Source of the DNA: Rhodospirillales bacterium
Lineage (GTDB): Bacteria > Pseudomonadota > Alphaproteobacteria > Rhodospirillales > UBA2165
Length of the DNA stretch: 59,629 nucleotides
NCBI GenBank assembly: GCA_012960465.1
Contig: DUBF01000209.1
Span: forward strand, 1-59,629
Direction of reading: 5' to 3'
Below, in pieces: positions 35,066 to 44,499 of the stretch. Under the pieces are notes generated by a model, which saw only the letters and a program-made list of their open reading frames with translations, was not told where the DNA came from and ran no database searches. Within the stretch, counting starts at the first letter, position 1. The number at the start of each line of letters is the position of its first letter. Made by a program: the position numbers and the translations under genes.

Positions 35066-35998
35066 TTATTTATTTAGTTCGGCTTCCAATTTTGGCACCG
35101 CTTCAAATAAATCCGCAACGATCCCATAATCTGCGATTTGGAAAATCGGTGCTTCTTCATCTTTATTAATTGCAACAATAACTTTACTATCTTTCATTCC
35201 AGCCAAATGCTGAATGGCGCCGGATATACCCACGGCTATGTAGAGGTCTGGTGCTACAATTTTACCAGTTTGACCAACTTGGTAGTCGTTGGGAACAAAG
35301 CCAGAGTCAACAGCTGCTCGTGATGCACCAACGGCAGCGCCTAATATATCGGCTATTTTTTCTAACATAGCAAAATTTTTACCATTTTGCATTCCTCGCC
35401 CGCCTGAAATAATAATATTTGCTTGGGTCAATTCAGGTCGGTCGGATTTACTCAACTGTGTGCTGATAAACTCGGATTGATCAGGATTTTCAGCGGCATC
35501 AATCTGAATGATATCAGCAGTTGTTTCACTCTTATTCACCGCTTCGAAGGCAGTGGCTCTAACCGTTAGCACTTTGATTGGATCAATAGATTGGACTGTG
35601 GCTATAGCATTTCCAGCATAAACTGGGCGATCGAATGTTTGAATATCGTGAATAGCCGTAATTTCTGAAATTTGTTGTACGTCTAATATGGCAGCTACCC
35701 GGGGCAACAGGTTTTTACCGAATGTGGTCGCCGGTGCTAAAATATGAGTATAATCATTTGCAATGCTCAAAATTAACGGCGTAAAGACTTCGGCCAAAGC
35801 ATTAGCATATTGCGCATCATCAACGAGTAAAACTTTTGACACCCCAGATAAATTAGCTGCTGTGTTAGCAACATCGGTACACCCACTTCCAGCAATTAAA
35901 ATGGTCACGGGTCCAAGCTCGGAGGCTGCAGTTATAGTATTTAAAGTTGAACCTTTGAGGTCTGCATTATCGTGTTCTGCTATAACTAGAATTGTCAT
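35066..35998 (-). CDS. etfA: Electron transfer flavoprotein alpha subunit
   Basis: 310 residues. The N-terminal domain I covers about 1-190. The C-terminal FAD domain has the ETF-alpha signature: GRGMQNGKNFAMLEKIA, GASRAAVDSGFVPNDYQVGQTG and YIAVGISGAIQHLAGM. It carries electrons from acyl-CoA dehydrogenases to ETF:quinone oxidoreductase. I chose the ATG at 35998 because MTILVIAEHDN is the family start; the frame is open upstream into etfB. It begins 13 bases after etfB, so the two subunits are made stoichiometrically. Confidence 0.97.
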   Translation of the reverse strand: MTILVIAEHDNADLKGSTLNTITAASELGPVTILIAGSGCTDVANTAANLSGVSKVLLVDDAQYANALAEVFTPLILSIANDYTHILAPATTFGKNLLPRVAAILDVQQISEITAIHDIQTFDRPVYAGNAIATVQSIDPIKVLTVRATAFEAVNKSETTADIIQIDAAENPDQSEFISTQLSKSDRPELTQANIIISGGRGMQNGKNFAMLEKIADILGAAVGASRAAVDSGFVPNDYQVGQTGKIVAPDLYIAVGISGAIQHLAGMKDSKVIVAINKDEEAPIFQIADYGIVADLFEAVPKLEAELNK

Positions 35999-36011
35999 TC
36001 TGAATACTCTC

Positions 36012-36761
36012 TTATATAACCTTGGCCTCATTTCTAAGTTTATCAACCAATTGGGCGACATCCTCGACAATTACCCCTGCCTGGCGTGAAGAAGGTTCCT
36101 CTACCTTCAGAGTAGTTATGCGGGGTGAAATATCAACTTCAAGATCAGCGGGAGATATTTCGTCTATTGTTTTCTTTTTGGCCTTCATGATATTAGGTAA
36201 AGATGCATAGCGAGGGGTGTTAAGGCGTAAATCCGTGGTTATAATAGCAGGCATTTTAAGGTTGAGGGTTTCGAGCCCACCATCAATTTCGCGAGTTATG
36301 TGTGCTATGCTCTCATTAATAGTCAACTCAGAGGCAAAAGTTCCTTGGGGCCAATCCAGTAATGCCGCGAGCATTTGGCCTGTTTGATTGCTATCATCAT
36401 CAATTGCCTGTTTGCCAAGGATTATTAGATCGGGATTTTCTTTTACAGCGATAGCTTTTAAAATCTTTGCTACAGCAAGGGGTTCAATTTCTTCGTCCGT
36501 TGCAACGTGAATACCTCGATCTGCACCCATGGCTAATGCCGTACGAATAGTTTCTTGAGCTTGTTTAGAGCCAACGGAGATCGCGATTAGTTCTTCTGCG
36601 CCGCCATTTTCACGCAAGCGAATACCTTCTTCAACAGCAATTTCATCGAACGGATTCATAGACATTTTAACATTAGCTGTTTCAACACCGGTTTGATCCG
36701 GTTTAACGCGAATTTTAACGTTGTAATCAATCACGCGTTTGACCGCGACAAGAATTTTCAT
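36012..36761 (-). CDS. etfB: Electron transfer flavoprotein beta subunit
   Basis: 249 residues, the normal size, with the AMP-binding fold and the signature [16 protein letters not shown], then [34 protein letters not shown] and the recognition-loop region [18 protein letters not shown], which docks on partner dehydrogenases. I chose the ATG at 36761 because AAGGAAG lies upstream and it gives the family start [10 protein letters not shown]. It forms a heterodimer with EtfA downstream. The upstream gene is a cobalamin adenosyltransferase, an order I recognise from other alphaproteobacteria. Confidence 0.97.
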   Translation of the reverse strand: MKILVAVKRVIDYNVKIRVKPDQTGVETANVKMSMNPFDEIAVEEGIRLRENGGAEELIAISVGSKQAQETIRTALAMGADRGIHVATDEEIEPLAVAKILKAIAVKENPDLIILGKQAIDDDSNQTGQMLAALLDWPQGTFASELTINESIAHITREIDGGLETLNLKMPAIITTDLRLNTPRYASLPNIMKAKKKTIDEISPADLEVDISPRITTLKVEEPSSRQAGVIVEDVAQLVDKLRNEAKVI

Positions 36762-36905
36762 ATGGCTTCCTTTAAAGTCCATTACAAATTTATATAGTTA
36801 ATATAGATTTTTTATAGCTATATAAAGACCCTGATTAGAGTATATCAATAATACCGATTAGTTGAGTTCGGTTAGAATTCTTTCGGGCCAGTAGTAATTT
36901 TAATT

Positions 36906-37481
36906 TTATCGATTTTTGCCGGGCTCCCATAATACATCTGTAGTGCCATTATTATTTATTTTTCTGGAAAGTACGAATAGATGATCAGATAATCTATTTA
37001 AATAGACTGCAGCTAATGGATTTGTTTGATCTAGGTTATTATCTTCCGTCATTAATCTTGTTATAAGGCGTTCCGCCCTTCTAGTAACAGTCCTTGCCAC
37101 GTGAAGGTGGGCTGCACTGGCTTTTCCGCCCGGTAAAATGAACGACTCTAGTGGTTTTAGGGAAGTATTTATTTCATCAATCTCAATTTCGAGGCGGTCA
37201 ATTTGGCTTTTAATAATCCTTAGATCTTCTCCGGAGGATCCGGATTGTATAGGACGTGCAAGATCAGCTCCTAAATCAAATAAGTCATTTTGAATGCGTG
37301 AAAGCATCGCATCCGATTTACTGTCGATATCTTGTCTGGCTAATCCAATATGAGCATTTGCCTCGTCAACTGTACCAAAGGTTCTTACTCGAAGGTCATG
37401 TTTGGCAACGCGACTACCATCGCTAAGTGATGTTTCACCTTTATCGCCACCACGAGTATAAATTTTATCTAATCGGACCAT
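36906..37481 (-). CDS. Cob(I)yrinic acid a,c-diamide adenosyltransferase, PduO type
   Basis: 191 residues. It makes adenosylcobalamin from cob(I)alamin and ATP. The N-terminal ATP-binding YTRGGDKGETSL and the FGTVDEANAHIGLAR, LPGGKASAAHLHVARTVTRRAER and YLNRLSDHLFVLSRKIN segments are all signatures of the PduO-type enzymes, which are unrelated to CobA/BtuR. I chose the ATG at 37481, giving MVRLDKIYTRGGD; a TTG at 37493 is also in frame. Its product is the cofactor of the NrdJ encoded 0.8 kb away. A 20-base palindrome lies 119 bases upstream. Confidence 0.95.
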   Translation of the reverse strand: MVRLDKIYTRGGDKGETSLSDGSRVAKHDLRVRTFGTVDEANAHIGLARQDIDSKSDAMLSRIQNDLFDLGADLARPIQSGSSGEDLRIIKSQIDRLEIEIDEINTSLKPLESFILPGGKASAAHLHVARTVTRRAERLITRLMTEDNNLDQTNPLAAVYLNRLSDHLFVLSRKINNNGTTDVLWEPGKNR

Positions 37482-37874
37482 TTTATTATCCAATGTTAGG
37501 GGAGGAGTTTAAAGCACAAATGGGAACAATAGCAAAAAATTTAATAAAGACAATCGCTGGTAGCGTTGGTTGTCGTTGATGATCCCAATAAGAAATAAGT
37601 CCAAATAAATTTATTTGGATGATTACTATAAATAGAAGTATTTTTGTTGATTATTAATTTTTGCCTGATATACAAAGAACAGTATGAAAGATAAAATAAT
37701 AATTAAAGGCGTAATTAACGGATCCACTCTCTCTAAAATATATCGTTAATATTCTGTTTGCTGGACAAACCCGACCAAGATCCTAACTTGTAGGAATTAG
37801 GGTTTAGATTGGGCAATGACATTTTTGTTGTGGGTGTGTATGGTGATTATAGAGATTAAATTCAGGGGGGCTAA
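37482..37874. other. Divergent non-coding region with 20-base palindrome
   Basis: 393 AT-rich bases between the adenosyltransferase and a small hypothetical gene. The striking element is TCCAAATAAATTTATTTGGA at 37600-37619, a perfect palindrome with no spacer. It lies upstream of both genes and is not followed by a T-run, so an operator is more likely than a terminator. No cobalamin riboswitch core was recognised. Confidence 0.5.
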
Positions 37875-38174
37875 ATGTTCTTTGACGAAATTAAAGAAGT
37901 AGAGAAAAATGTTGCTGATTTGAAAACGGACCTTGTGGCGATCAGAGAAGGTGTCGAGGGAAGTTTTGATCAATTGGACGATATAGCGGCGCACATAATT
38001 GCTCTTGAAGCTATTTTAGTTGAAGTAATTAAAAAAACCCCAATTGATGCAGATGCAGTCAAAGCATGGATCGTCGAGGCTACCGGAGAAAATACAGGCG
38101 GAGACGGTGGTAAAACAAAATCAGAAATAATTGTGGATAGCCTTTTAAAGGGGGAGACACTTCCGAAAAATTAG
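37875..38174 (+). CDS. Hypothetical coiled-coil protein
   Basis: 99 residues, not recognised. The N-terminal half (about 1-55) is predicted long helix with heptad-like hydrophobics (FDEIKEVEKNVADLKTDLVAIREG and DDIAAHIIALEAILVEVI), suggesting a coiled coil. A Gly-rich segment (about 77-82) and a short helix ending SLLKGETLPKN follow. AGGGGGG is 4 bases before the ATG, a strong site, so it is probably a real gene. It converges on nrdJ. No function is proposed. Confidence 0.55.
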   Translation: MFFDEIKEVEKNVADLKTDLVAIREGVEGSFDQLDDIAAHIIALEAILVEVIKKTPIDADAVKAWIVEATGENTGGDGGKTKSEIIVDSLLKGETLPKN

Positions 38175-38256
38175 AAAAAAACCCTTCAGTTATGCTTCAG
38201 ATGATTGAAAAAGGATCTAATCTACCGAATATAACTATATGATAGTCGAATTTATT

Positions 38257-40617
38257 TCAGCCACATTTAGAATAAGCGCAACTAGTACATGTATCGCAAT
38301 TTTCTTGCCGGATTAGACCGGCTTGACCGCATTTTGGGCACTGTCGGAACCTATTGTCGTTTTCTTTAATTTCATGGTGTAGGTTCATGACCTGAGGTTT
38401 GGTTAAAATTTCATCTTCAGCTAGCGCACCCGGTGCTTTTATAAATCCAATTGTTACCATGTGTTCTTCGAGAACTGAGCCAATAGCAGCAAGCAGGGAT
38501 GGTATGTAACGTCCTTTAAACCATTGGCCGCCTCTAGGATCAAATACTGCTTTGAGCTCTTCGACAACAAAAGATACATCACCACCCCGTCTAAATACGG
38601 CTGAAATCATGCGAGTAAGGGCCACTGACCAGGCAAAATGCTCAGTATTCTTTGAATTAATAAAAACTTCAAAGGGCCTACGCCGCCCATCTTGAATCAC
38701 ATCGTTGATGGTGATGTAAAGAGCATGTTCGCTCTCCGGCCAAAGAATTTTATATGTAGCGCCTTCAAGGGCTTCAGGTCTATCGAGTGGGCGCGTTAAA
38801 TAATGGAGTATACCGCTACTACCCAAATCTTGTGGAATAGAGTTAGTCCCGGCTATCGCTTCTTTTGGCAATTCTAGAGGAAGTTCCGTTTGTTTTTTTG
38901 CTTCATCGAATTTTTTCTTTGTGTCCTTGGTTTCTAGTACTGCTCCCGTTATATCATTGGGCCGATAAGTTGTGCAGCTCTTGCAGCCAAGTTCGTAAGC
39001 TTGAATGTAGATGTCCTTGAAATTATCAAAATCTATATTTTCGGGGCAATTGATAGTCTTTGAAATTGAGCTGTCGATAAATTTTTGGGCCGCAGCTTGT
39101 ATTACGAGATGATCTTTTGGGGATAGTTCCTGAGCATCAACGAAAGCACTAGTTAGAGGGGTGTTTTCTCCTTTGAGACGTCGAAATAATTGATAGGCAT
39201 AATCAGTTACGTCTTCATCCCGCCGATTACCGTCGGGCATCAAAATGTGTCGTGTATAGGAAAAACTAAAAACGGGCTCGAGGCCAGAAGAGACATTATT
39301 TGCGAATAGAGAGATTGTACCCGTTGGTGCTATCGATGTTAGTAAAGAGTTTCGAATACCAAATTTTCTGATTGCCGTCGAAATATCTTCGTCTAAATTT
39401 TGGATAGCCTCACTGGAAACATATGCCGCTTTATCAAAAAGTGGAAATGCCCCTTTTTCTTTGGCCAGCTCAATGGAGGCTAAATAGGACGCACGTTGTA
39501 TTGTCTTTAGCCAAATCTCAGTATGTCGGACGGATTCGGTTGATCCGTAGCGTACGTTGCACATAATAAATGCATCGGCAAGCCCAGTAATGCCCAATCC
39601 GATACGGCGTTTAGCCTTGGCTTCTTTTTTCTGCTCTTTTAAAGGAAAGCGTGAGGCATCTATTGTGTTATCTAACATTCTTACCGACGTACTCACTATT
39701 TTAGCCAATTTTTTTATGTCTAATTTCGCATTATCCGTGAATGGATCATTAATAAACTGTGTTAGATTGATTGACCCTAGGAGGCATGCGCCATAGGGCG
39801 GCAACGGCTGTTCACCGCAAGGGTTTGTTCCGTGAATTGTTTCACAATAGGAAATGGGATTTAGTCGGTTTATTCGGTCTATAAAAATTACGCCTGGTTC
39901 CGCATATGCATATGTTGCCTGCATAATTCTTTCCCAAAGTTCGCGCGCTTTAACGCTGCGGAAAACCGAACCATCAAAAACTAACTCCCAATTTGAGTCA
40001 TCTTTAACTGCTTGCATAAAGTCATCAGAAATAAGTACTGAAAGATTAAACATTCGAAGCCGCCCGGGGTCTTGTTTTGCCGTTATAAAGTTCTCAATAT
40101 CGGGGTGGTCGCAACGCATTACAGCCATCATCGCTCCCCTACGAGAACCTGCACTCATAATTGTCCGGCACATAGCATCCCAGACGTCCATAAAAGAGAG
40201 GGGGCCAGATGCGTCAGCGCCAACACCTTTTACGGGGGATCCTTTTGGGCGAAGTGTAGAAAAATCATATCCTATGCCGCCTCCTTGCTGCATAGTAAGA
40301 GCTGCTTCCCGCAGACTTTCAAATATACCCGACATATCATCCGGTATATCACCCATTACAAAACAGTTGAAAAGCGTAATATCTCGCTCCGTTCCAGCAC
40401 CCGACATTATTCGACCTGCCGGTAAAAATTTGAACTCCCTCAGAGCTTGGTAGAATTTCTCGGTGTGAATGTCAGGGTTAGTTTCTACTTGAGCTAAGGC
40501 TGAACTAACGCGAGAAAAGGTATCATCAATCGTTTTATCTATTGCGACACCATCGGTAGTCTTTAGGCGATACTTCATATCCCAAATTTGTTGCGAAATT
40601 GCGGCTATTGATGCCAT
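38257..40617 (-). CDS. nrdJ: Adenosylcobalamin-dependent ribonucleotide reductase (class II)
   Basis: 786 residues. Reduces ribonucleotides to deoxyribonucleotides with a thiyl radical generated from adenosylcobalamin, without an R2 subunit or oxygen. The active-site Cys85 (LFNCFVMG) and Cys267 with its neighbours (NPCGEQPL), the APTGTIS loop and the GCKSCTTYRPN C-terminal region are intact, followed by a zinc-ribbon tail (CPKCGQAG and two further CxxC-type pairs) that is typical of this NrdJ subgroup. The ATG at 40617 is preferred over a TTG two codons earlier. It is monocistronic and is the only ribonucleotide reductase in the window. Confidence 0.96.
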   Translation of the reverse strand: MASIAAISQQIWDMKYRLKTTDGVAIDKTIDDTFSRVSSALAQVETNPDIHTEKFYQALREFKFLPAGRIMSGAGTERDITLFNCFVMGDIPDDMSGIFESLREAALTMQQGGGIGYDFSTLRPKGSPVKGVGADASGPLSFMDVWDAMCRTIMSAGSRRGAMMAVMRCDHPDIENFITAKQDPGRLRMFNLSVLISDDFMQAVKDDSNWELVFDGSVFRSVKARELWERIMQATYAYAEPGVIFIDRINRLNPISYCETIHGTNPCGEQPLPPYGACLLGSINLTQFINDPFTDNAKLDIKKLAKIVSTSVRMLDNTIDASRFPLKEQKKEAKAKRRIGLGITGLADAFIMCNVRYGSTESVRHTEIWLKTIQRASYLASIELAKEKGAFPLFDKAAYVSSEAIQNLDEDISTAIRKFGIRNSLLTSIAPTGTISLFANNVSSGLEPVFSFSYTRHILMPDGNRRDEDVTDYAYQLFRRLKGENTPLTSAFVDAQELSPKDHLVIQAAAQKFIDSSISKTINCPENIDFDNFKDIYIQAYELGCKSCTTYRPNDITGAVLETKDTKKKFDEAKKQTELPLELPKEAIAGTNSIPQDLGSSGILHYLTRPLDRPEALEGATYKILWPESEHALYITINDVIQDGRRRPFEVFINSKNTEHFAWSVALTRMISAVFRRGGDVSFVVEELKAVFDPRGGQWFKGRYIPSLLAAIGSVLEEHMVTIGFIKAPGALAEDEILTKPQVMNLHHEIKENDNRFRQCPKCGQAGLIRQENCDTCTSCAYSKCG

Positions 40618-41077
40618 GGCCAAAGTACACCCTGTGATTATTTATTAACTCAATAAAAAATTGAATTGAATTGTGCCTCAGACAAACTAGAAAATCAATA
40701 AAGTTCTTGTTTTGTTTCCCCCGTTATTCAATAATTACTCCCAAATATATTGATATTTAACACATTGATTATGCATTATTTTTTAAGTTCTTAACACTTT
40801 ACACAGGGTTAACAAAAAAAATACGTGGATAAATGCTAAAAAGGCAACACCATTTTTAGGCAAGTTTCTAGTTTCATATAGAATGGGAGGGCAATTGAAG
40901 AAAATATAACTTGAGATTGTTTTTTGGTCCTTGTGACTAGATTGCACGCTCCTCGATATTACGTAGACCGGCATTTTTGTTAATTCTATCGCTCAATCTT
41001 CCCAATGGGATGGGATAGTCATTTTCTCGTGGGTTTAAGCACCTGGGAAGCTTGAATTTAGCCTATTTGACTTAGTT
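40618..41077. other. Non-coding region upstream of nrdJ
   Basis: 460 bases, very AT-rich, without a credible gene. It should contain the nrdJ promoter. I looked for an NrdR box pair and for a cobalamin riboswitch core and saw neither. One DnaA-box-like sequence (complement of GTGGATAAA, near 40834) occurs singly and is probably chance. Confidence 0.4.
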
Positions 41078-41494
41078 TTATGTTGAAGGGGGCATACCTT
41101 GAAAATTATCAATTTTGTCATCGATGTAGGAGCAACTTAACGCATGAGCCGTATAAAGATTAACTTGGGGCTTTACAAAACGTGCATCATCAATACTTCC
41201 AACTTTGATATTTTTTACCCCAGGACGGTTGGCTCCACTGCCGAAAACTTGCGATCCACAATCACTACAAAATTCTTTTATCATAGTGTTATGGCTATCA
41301 GCTAAATGCTCAAATTTCTTTGGGGTACCTTGTAAAATTTTAATTTGCTCTTCTTTGAAAAATAAATTAGTTGCATAGGCTGAACCAGTGGCTTTTCGGC
41401 AATCGTCACAATGACAATTAGCTGTCCTGAAAGGCTCACCATCAATTTTATATCGGATAGCGCCACATAAACATCCACCTGTAATTTTGGTCAT
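41078..41494 (-). CDS. GFA family zinc protein (DUF636)
   Basis: 138 residues of the glutathione-dependent formaldehyde-activating enzyme family fold. The cysteine pairs are GGCLCGAIRY (Cys8, Cys10), NCHCDDCRK and CSDCGS, the usual two zinc sites. The ATNLFF and GVKNIKVGSIDD segments fit the family. I chose the ATG at 41494 because AAGGA is 5 bases upstream; the frame is open to 41566. Most members are not proven Gfa enzymes, so 'CENP-V/GFA domain protein' is the safe call. It is monocistronic. Confidence 0.88.
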   Translation of the reverse strand: MTKITGGCLCGAIRYKIDGEPFRTANCHCDDCRKATGSAYATNLFFKEEQIKILQGTPKKFEHLADSHNTMIKEFCSDCGSQVFGSGANRPGVKNIKVGSIDDARFVKPQVNLYTAHALSCSYIDDKIDNFQGMPPST

Positions 41495-41604
41495 TTGAGT
41501 CCTTAAGTAATTTGGCCTATTTAGGCTTGCAATATTATTATTACTATTGAAACGTATGGAGAGCATTTCATCAATACCTAGTTAAATTAAAGATTGAATA
41601 ATTT

Positions 41605-42972
41605 ATGGTACCAGTAAGAGCTAAAGCTTCTGCATGGATATATTTTACCTTATGTATATTGGTAATCCTTGATGCTTTTGTAGGTTCGGTTTGGCCTATG
41701 TTCATTACAGTTGGTTTGATAATAATATATATCATTTTGCAATTTAAGAATATTCCGATCCAGCAGAGATTTGCGGGAGTCGCCCTTTTAGCAATAGGCC
41801 TAATTGCTGCAATTGAAAGTGGTGCTGTCCAAGAGACTTTGATCGATGGAATTGGGCGGTCCCGAATTTTCTTACTCCTTTTCTTTGCTGTTGCGTGGTT
41901 GCAGACACCTGTCAACAAAAGCCCTTCTTTGGCAACTGTTCGCGACGCAATTTTAAATCAACCTCCAGGGCGGAGATTTTTAGGTTTATCTATTGGCATT
42001 CATATATTAGGGGCTCTTTTAAATGTTGCAGCGGTAGGTTTATTATCTCCATTGCTAAAAAATCGTAGTGATGCAGTTCTACATCGTCGTCTATGTGTGG
42101 CAACGATGCACGGTTTCACGAGTGCTTCTGCGTGGTCGCCTTTTTATATTGGTATGATTGTTGTTTTGGTTGCAATTCCAACCGTCACCTGGTCACAAAT
42201 CGCAATACAAGGAATCGCTATGGCGGCGATTATGATTTTAGGTGGGTGGTTATTTGATCGAATAAGTTATCCGCGTAGGAAGCCGATTAAAAATGAATAC
42301 TTCATCCCAGTGAGATCACATAAAGGGATTCCTAGAACGATTTTCATTTTAACTCTTTTAATAAGTATGGTCATGCTTACATTAAATTTTTCAGATGTTA
42401 GTATACCGGTTGCTCTCGGGTTAACTTGCCCGCCGTTCGGTCTTATTTGGTATGCAACACAAAAAGAAACGCATCCAGATAAAGGCAAGCCGGTTATCTT
42501 TATGGTAAATCAGGTCATTAGCGGGTTTGCTAATTTAAGGAATGAAACATTGATGTTTGTTGCGGCAAATGTCTTTGGCATAGGAATAGCTAGTGTCATT
42601 CCGACGGATAATATGTTGTTATTAATTGACGTAATATTACCTTGGGTGGATCTACGTATCGCCTTTATTACTTTTATTTTTCTCTTTTTTGGTTTTGTAG
42701 GTCTACATCCAATTATAGTGGTTCTGTCTCTTAGTGCTATTCTTTCACCTGAAATCATTGGTTTAAGAGACTGGGTGTTAGCTTTGACCTATCTCGGTTG
42801 CTGGGGGTTAGCAACCATGATTTCGCCGTATTCAGGTACAACACTTTTTATGTCAAGATATACGGGAGTACCTTCTTATACCATCGGATGGAAATGGTCG
42901 CTTTATTCAGTATGTTTTAACGCAGTGCTAATGGATGTATTTATCATAACGTTACGGCATTCAACTCTATAA
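41605..42972 (+). CDS. Polytopic membrane transporter, ion-transporter (IT) superfamily-like
   Basis: 455 residues with about 11-12 hydrophobic segments. The two halves carry similar hairpin-like polar motifs within hydrophobic surroundings: MHGFTSASAWSPFYIG in the first half and TMISPYSGTTLF in the second. This is reminiscent of the SNT/SPS-type re-entrant loops of IT-superfamily carboxylate or Na+/H+ transporters (CitM, DctM, ArsB). No exact family was recognised. It starts at an ATG at 41605 with a weak ribosome site and has no co-directional partner, so the substrate is unknown. Confidence 0.6.
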   Translation: MVPVRAKASAWIYFTLCILVILDAFVGSVWPMFITVGLIIIYIILQFKNIPIQQRFAGVALLAIGLIAAIESGAVQETLIDGIGRSRIFLLLFFAVAWLQTPVNKSPSLATVRDAILNQPPGRRFLGLSIGIHILGALLNVAAVGLLSPLLKNRSDAVLHRRLCVATMHGFTSASAWSPFYIGMIVVLVAIPTVTWSQIAIQGIAMAAIMILGGWLFDRISYPRRKPIKNEYFIPVRSHKGIPRTIFILTLLISMVMLTLNFSDVSIPVALGLTCPPFGLIWYATQKETHPDKGKPVIFMVNQVISGFANLRNETLMFVAANVFGIGIASVIPTDNMLLLIDVILPWVDLRIAFITFIFLFFGFVGLHPIIVVLSLSAILSPEIIGLRDWVLALTYLGCWGLATMISPYSGTTLFMSRYTGVPSYTIGWKWSLYSVCFNAVLMDVFIITLRHSTL

Positions 42973-43043
42973 TTTATAGATTTTGATTACTTTAACTGCA
43001 TTCTAATCTGTTAATCTTAGGTATCTTTCTAATTTTAATTAGA

Positions 43044-43511
43044 TTAATTAATTTCATTTTCAAGATTTTGAACGACGACTTCAAGTGCACTTAAGAAACT
43101 GGAGCGATCTTTTCTTGAAAAAGGCCGAGGACCACCGGTAATTTCTCCACTTTCCCTTAGGGTTTGCATTAGGCCACGTGTTGCTAGAGCTATGCCAATA
43201 GAATTGTCGGTGAATAAAGTGCCATTGGGCTTAATAGCCTTGGCCTTTTTCTTTAAACTGCGTGCAGCTAATGGAATGTCGCTTGTGATGACTATGTCTC
43301 CAGCTTCAATATGTTCTACAATCCAGTCGTCTGCTGCGTCTGCACCTTGTTCAACAATAATTAGATTAACAAATGGTGATGGGGAGGGCCTAATTCCGCC
43401 ATCACTGACCATATTAACATTAATGCTATGTCTATTTGCTACCTTGATAACTTCGTCTTTAACAGGGCAGGCATCAGCATCGACATAAATTTCTGGAATT
43501 TTCTTAAGCAA
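43044..43511 (-). CDS. YaiI/YqxD family protein (UPF0178, DUF188)
   Basis: 155 residues, the usual length. The conserved N-terminus IYVDADACPVKDEVIKVA and the central QGADAADDWIVEHIEAGDIVITSDIPLA contain the acidic cluster of this PIN-like family, followed by GGPRPFSRKDRSSFLSAL. The function is unknown, though the fold suggests a nuclease. The start is a TTG at 43511 with GAGAGGA 4 bases upstream, and no better ATG exists. It is divergent from the small gene at 43523, with start codons only 11 bases apart. Confidence 0.9.
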   Translation of the reverse strand: MLKKIPEIYVDADACPVKDEVIKVANRHSINVNMVSDGGIRPSPSPFVNLIIVEQGADAADDWIVEHIEAGDIVITSDIPLAARSLKKKAKAIKPNGTLFTDNSIGIALATRGLMQTLRESGEITGGPRPFSRKDRSSFLSALEVVVQNLENEIN

Positions 43512-43522
43512 TCCGTCCTCTC

Positions 43523-43939
43523 ATGTTATTAAATGAAATAGATAAATTTAGAATAAAGACACCCCTGATGAACAATTACAACTTTTATGCTGGTTATTTG
43601 CGTTTTGTCGCAAAAAATACCACAGTGGACAGCCCTGAAATTCAAAATATGATGGCCGAGCTTATCTATATTGCAAAGATTTTGGAAAATGATGCTACTT
43701 TCACGGTTGTGCAAAATAAATTACGTGTAACAGCTCGGGCACTTGCTGGAGTGGCCGGTTTTCTTCAACAACACATCCTACCCGAGATAATAGAGGCGAA
43801 GAACGTTCTAGGGGAGCTTCAAACGCGCTGGGTCATTGATACGTCAATGAGCCTAATGTCAAATTTAATGGTCCATGCTGAACTTACGAATGGTTCAGAG
43901 GCTTTTGTTGTCGTATTGCCTAAACCGCCAGTAATTTAA
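43523..43939 (+). CDS. Hypothetical protein
   Basis: 138 residues, family not recognised. It appears mainly helical: MMAELIYIAKILEND, KLRVTARALAGVAGFLQQHILPEIIEAKNVLGE and WVIDTSMSLMSNLMVHAEL. There is no signal peptide or membrane helix. An in-frame ATG at 43568 (MNNYNFYAGYL) may be the true start, because the first ATG is only 11 bases from the divergent YaiI start and neither has a clear ribosome site. The product may be structural or regulatory, but there is no evidence for a specific role. Confidence 0.5.
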   Translation: MLLNEIDKFRIKTPLMNNYNFYAGYLRFVAKNTTVDSPEIQNMMAELIYIAKILENDATFTVVQNKLRVTARALAGVAGFLQQHILPEIIEAKNVLGELQTRWVIDTSMSLMSNLMVHAELTNGSEAFVVVLPKPPVI

Positions 43940-44171
43940 TAAAAGAATAGCCAAAAAAATGTTCGAAAAGCATAGAATTGATATTTATATTTCTCTTAAA
44001 CATTGAGATTTTTATCCATCCGTTATAAAAATAAAGTAATTTAATCCTATTTATTTATGGATTTTACTCTTTTGATTAGCGGGTAGCTGTTTCCTTCATA
44101 GATGCGGATAATTAAAAGCCGAGTTTGAACGGCGTGTTATTGCCAGTAATATCAAGTGAGGAGTTAATTTA

Positions 44172-44381
44172 ATGCCAACTGGGATTGTAAAGTGGTTTAA
44201 TTTGCAGAAGGGCTATGGTTTTGTGGTACCTGACGATGGCGGCGAAGATGCTTTCGTTCATATCTCTGCCGTCGAACAAGCTGGGTTAACTAGTTTGGGG
44301 GAAGGGCAAAAAATTGAATATGAATTGGTTGAAGGTCGAAATGGAAAAATGGCTGCACAAACTATATCTATTTCTGAATAA
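44172..44381 (+). CDS. Cold-shock protein (CspA family)
   Basis: 69 residues, a second single cold-shock domain, highly similar to the one at 2193 but distinct. RNP1 is KGYGFV and RNP2 is FVHIS. Differences are concentrated in the C-terminal third (KIEYELVEGRNGK). GTGAGGAG lies upstream of the ATG. A 232-base AT-rich leader region precedes it, containing a GCCG/CGGC hairpin near 44120, and a strong terminator follows. Paralogues of this kind often differ in temperature or growth-phase control. Confidence 0.95.
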   Translation: MPTGIVKWFNLQKGYGFVVPDDGGEDAFVHISAVEQAGLTSLGEGQKIEYELVEGRNGKMAAQTISISE

Positions 44382-44400
44382 AATTTTATAATTTGAGTAG

Positions 44401-44430
44401 GGCTGGCCGTTATTGCCAGCCTATTTTTTT
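44401..44430 (+). terminator. Rho-independent terminator of the second cold-shock gene
   Basis: GGCTGGC (44401-44407) pairs with GCCAGCC (44415-44421) around a 7-base loop and is followed by TATTTTTTTT. It lies 20 bases after the stop and also separates the gene from the convergent arsC. Confidence 0.9.
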
Positions 44431-44499
44431 TGCGTTTCTTCATACGGTATAGTCGCCTAATCCCGGGGCTATTGAATACTACCGAAGGAATATTTTAAT

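Noticed and set aside
36009-36018. CTTATATAA near the etfA start as a third copy of the TTT palindrome.
   Set aside because: Only half of the palindrome is present, and the location is within the etfB-etfA junction.
39854-40453. Long antisense reading frame inside nrdJ.
   Set aside because: It is antisense to a well-conserved gene and has no recognisable domain or ribosome site.
40830-40840. DnaA-box-like GTGGATAAA in the nrdJ upstream region as a replication origin.
   Set aside because: Only one imperfect box, no box cluster and no origin-linked genes nearby.
43028-43043. AT-only palindrome TCTAATTTTAATTAGA between the transporter and YaiI genes as a terminator.
   Set aside because: It has only two G/C pairs, so the hairpin is too weak; symmetry is common in such AT-rich DNA.
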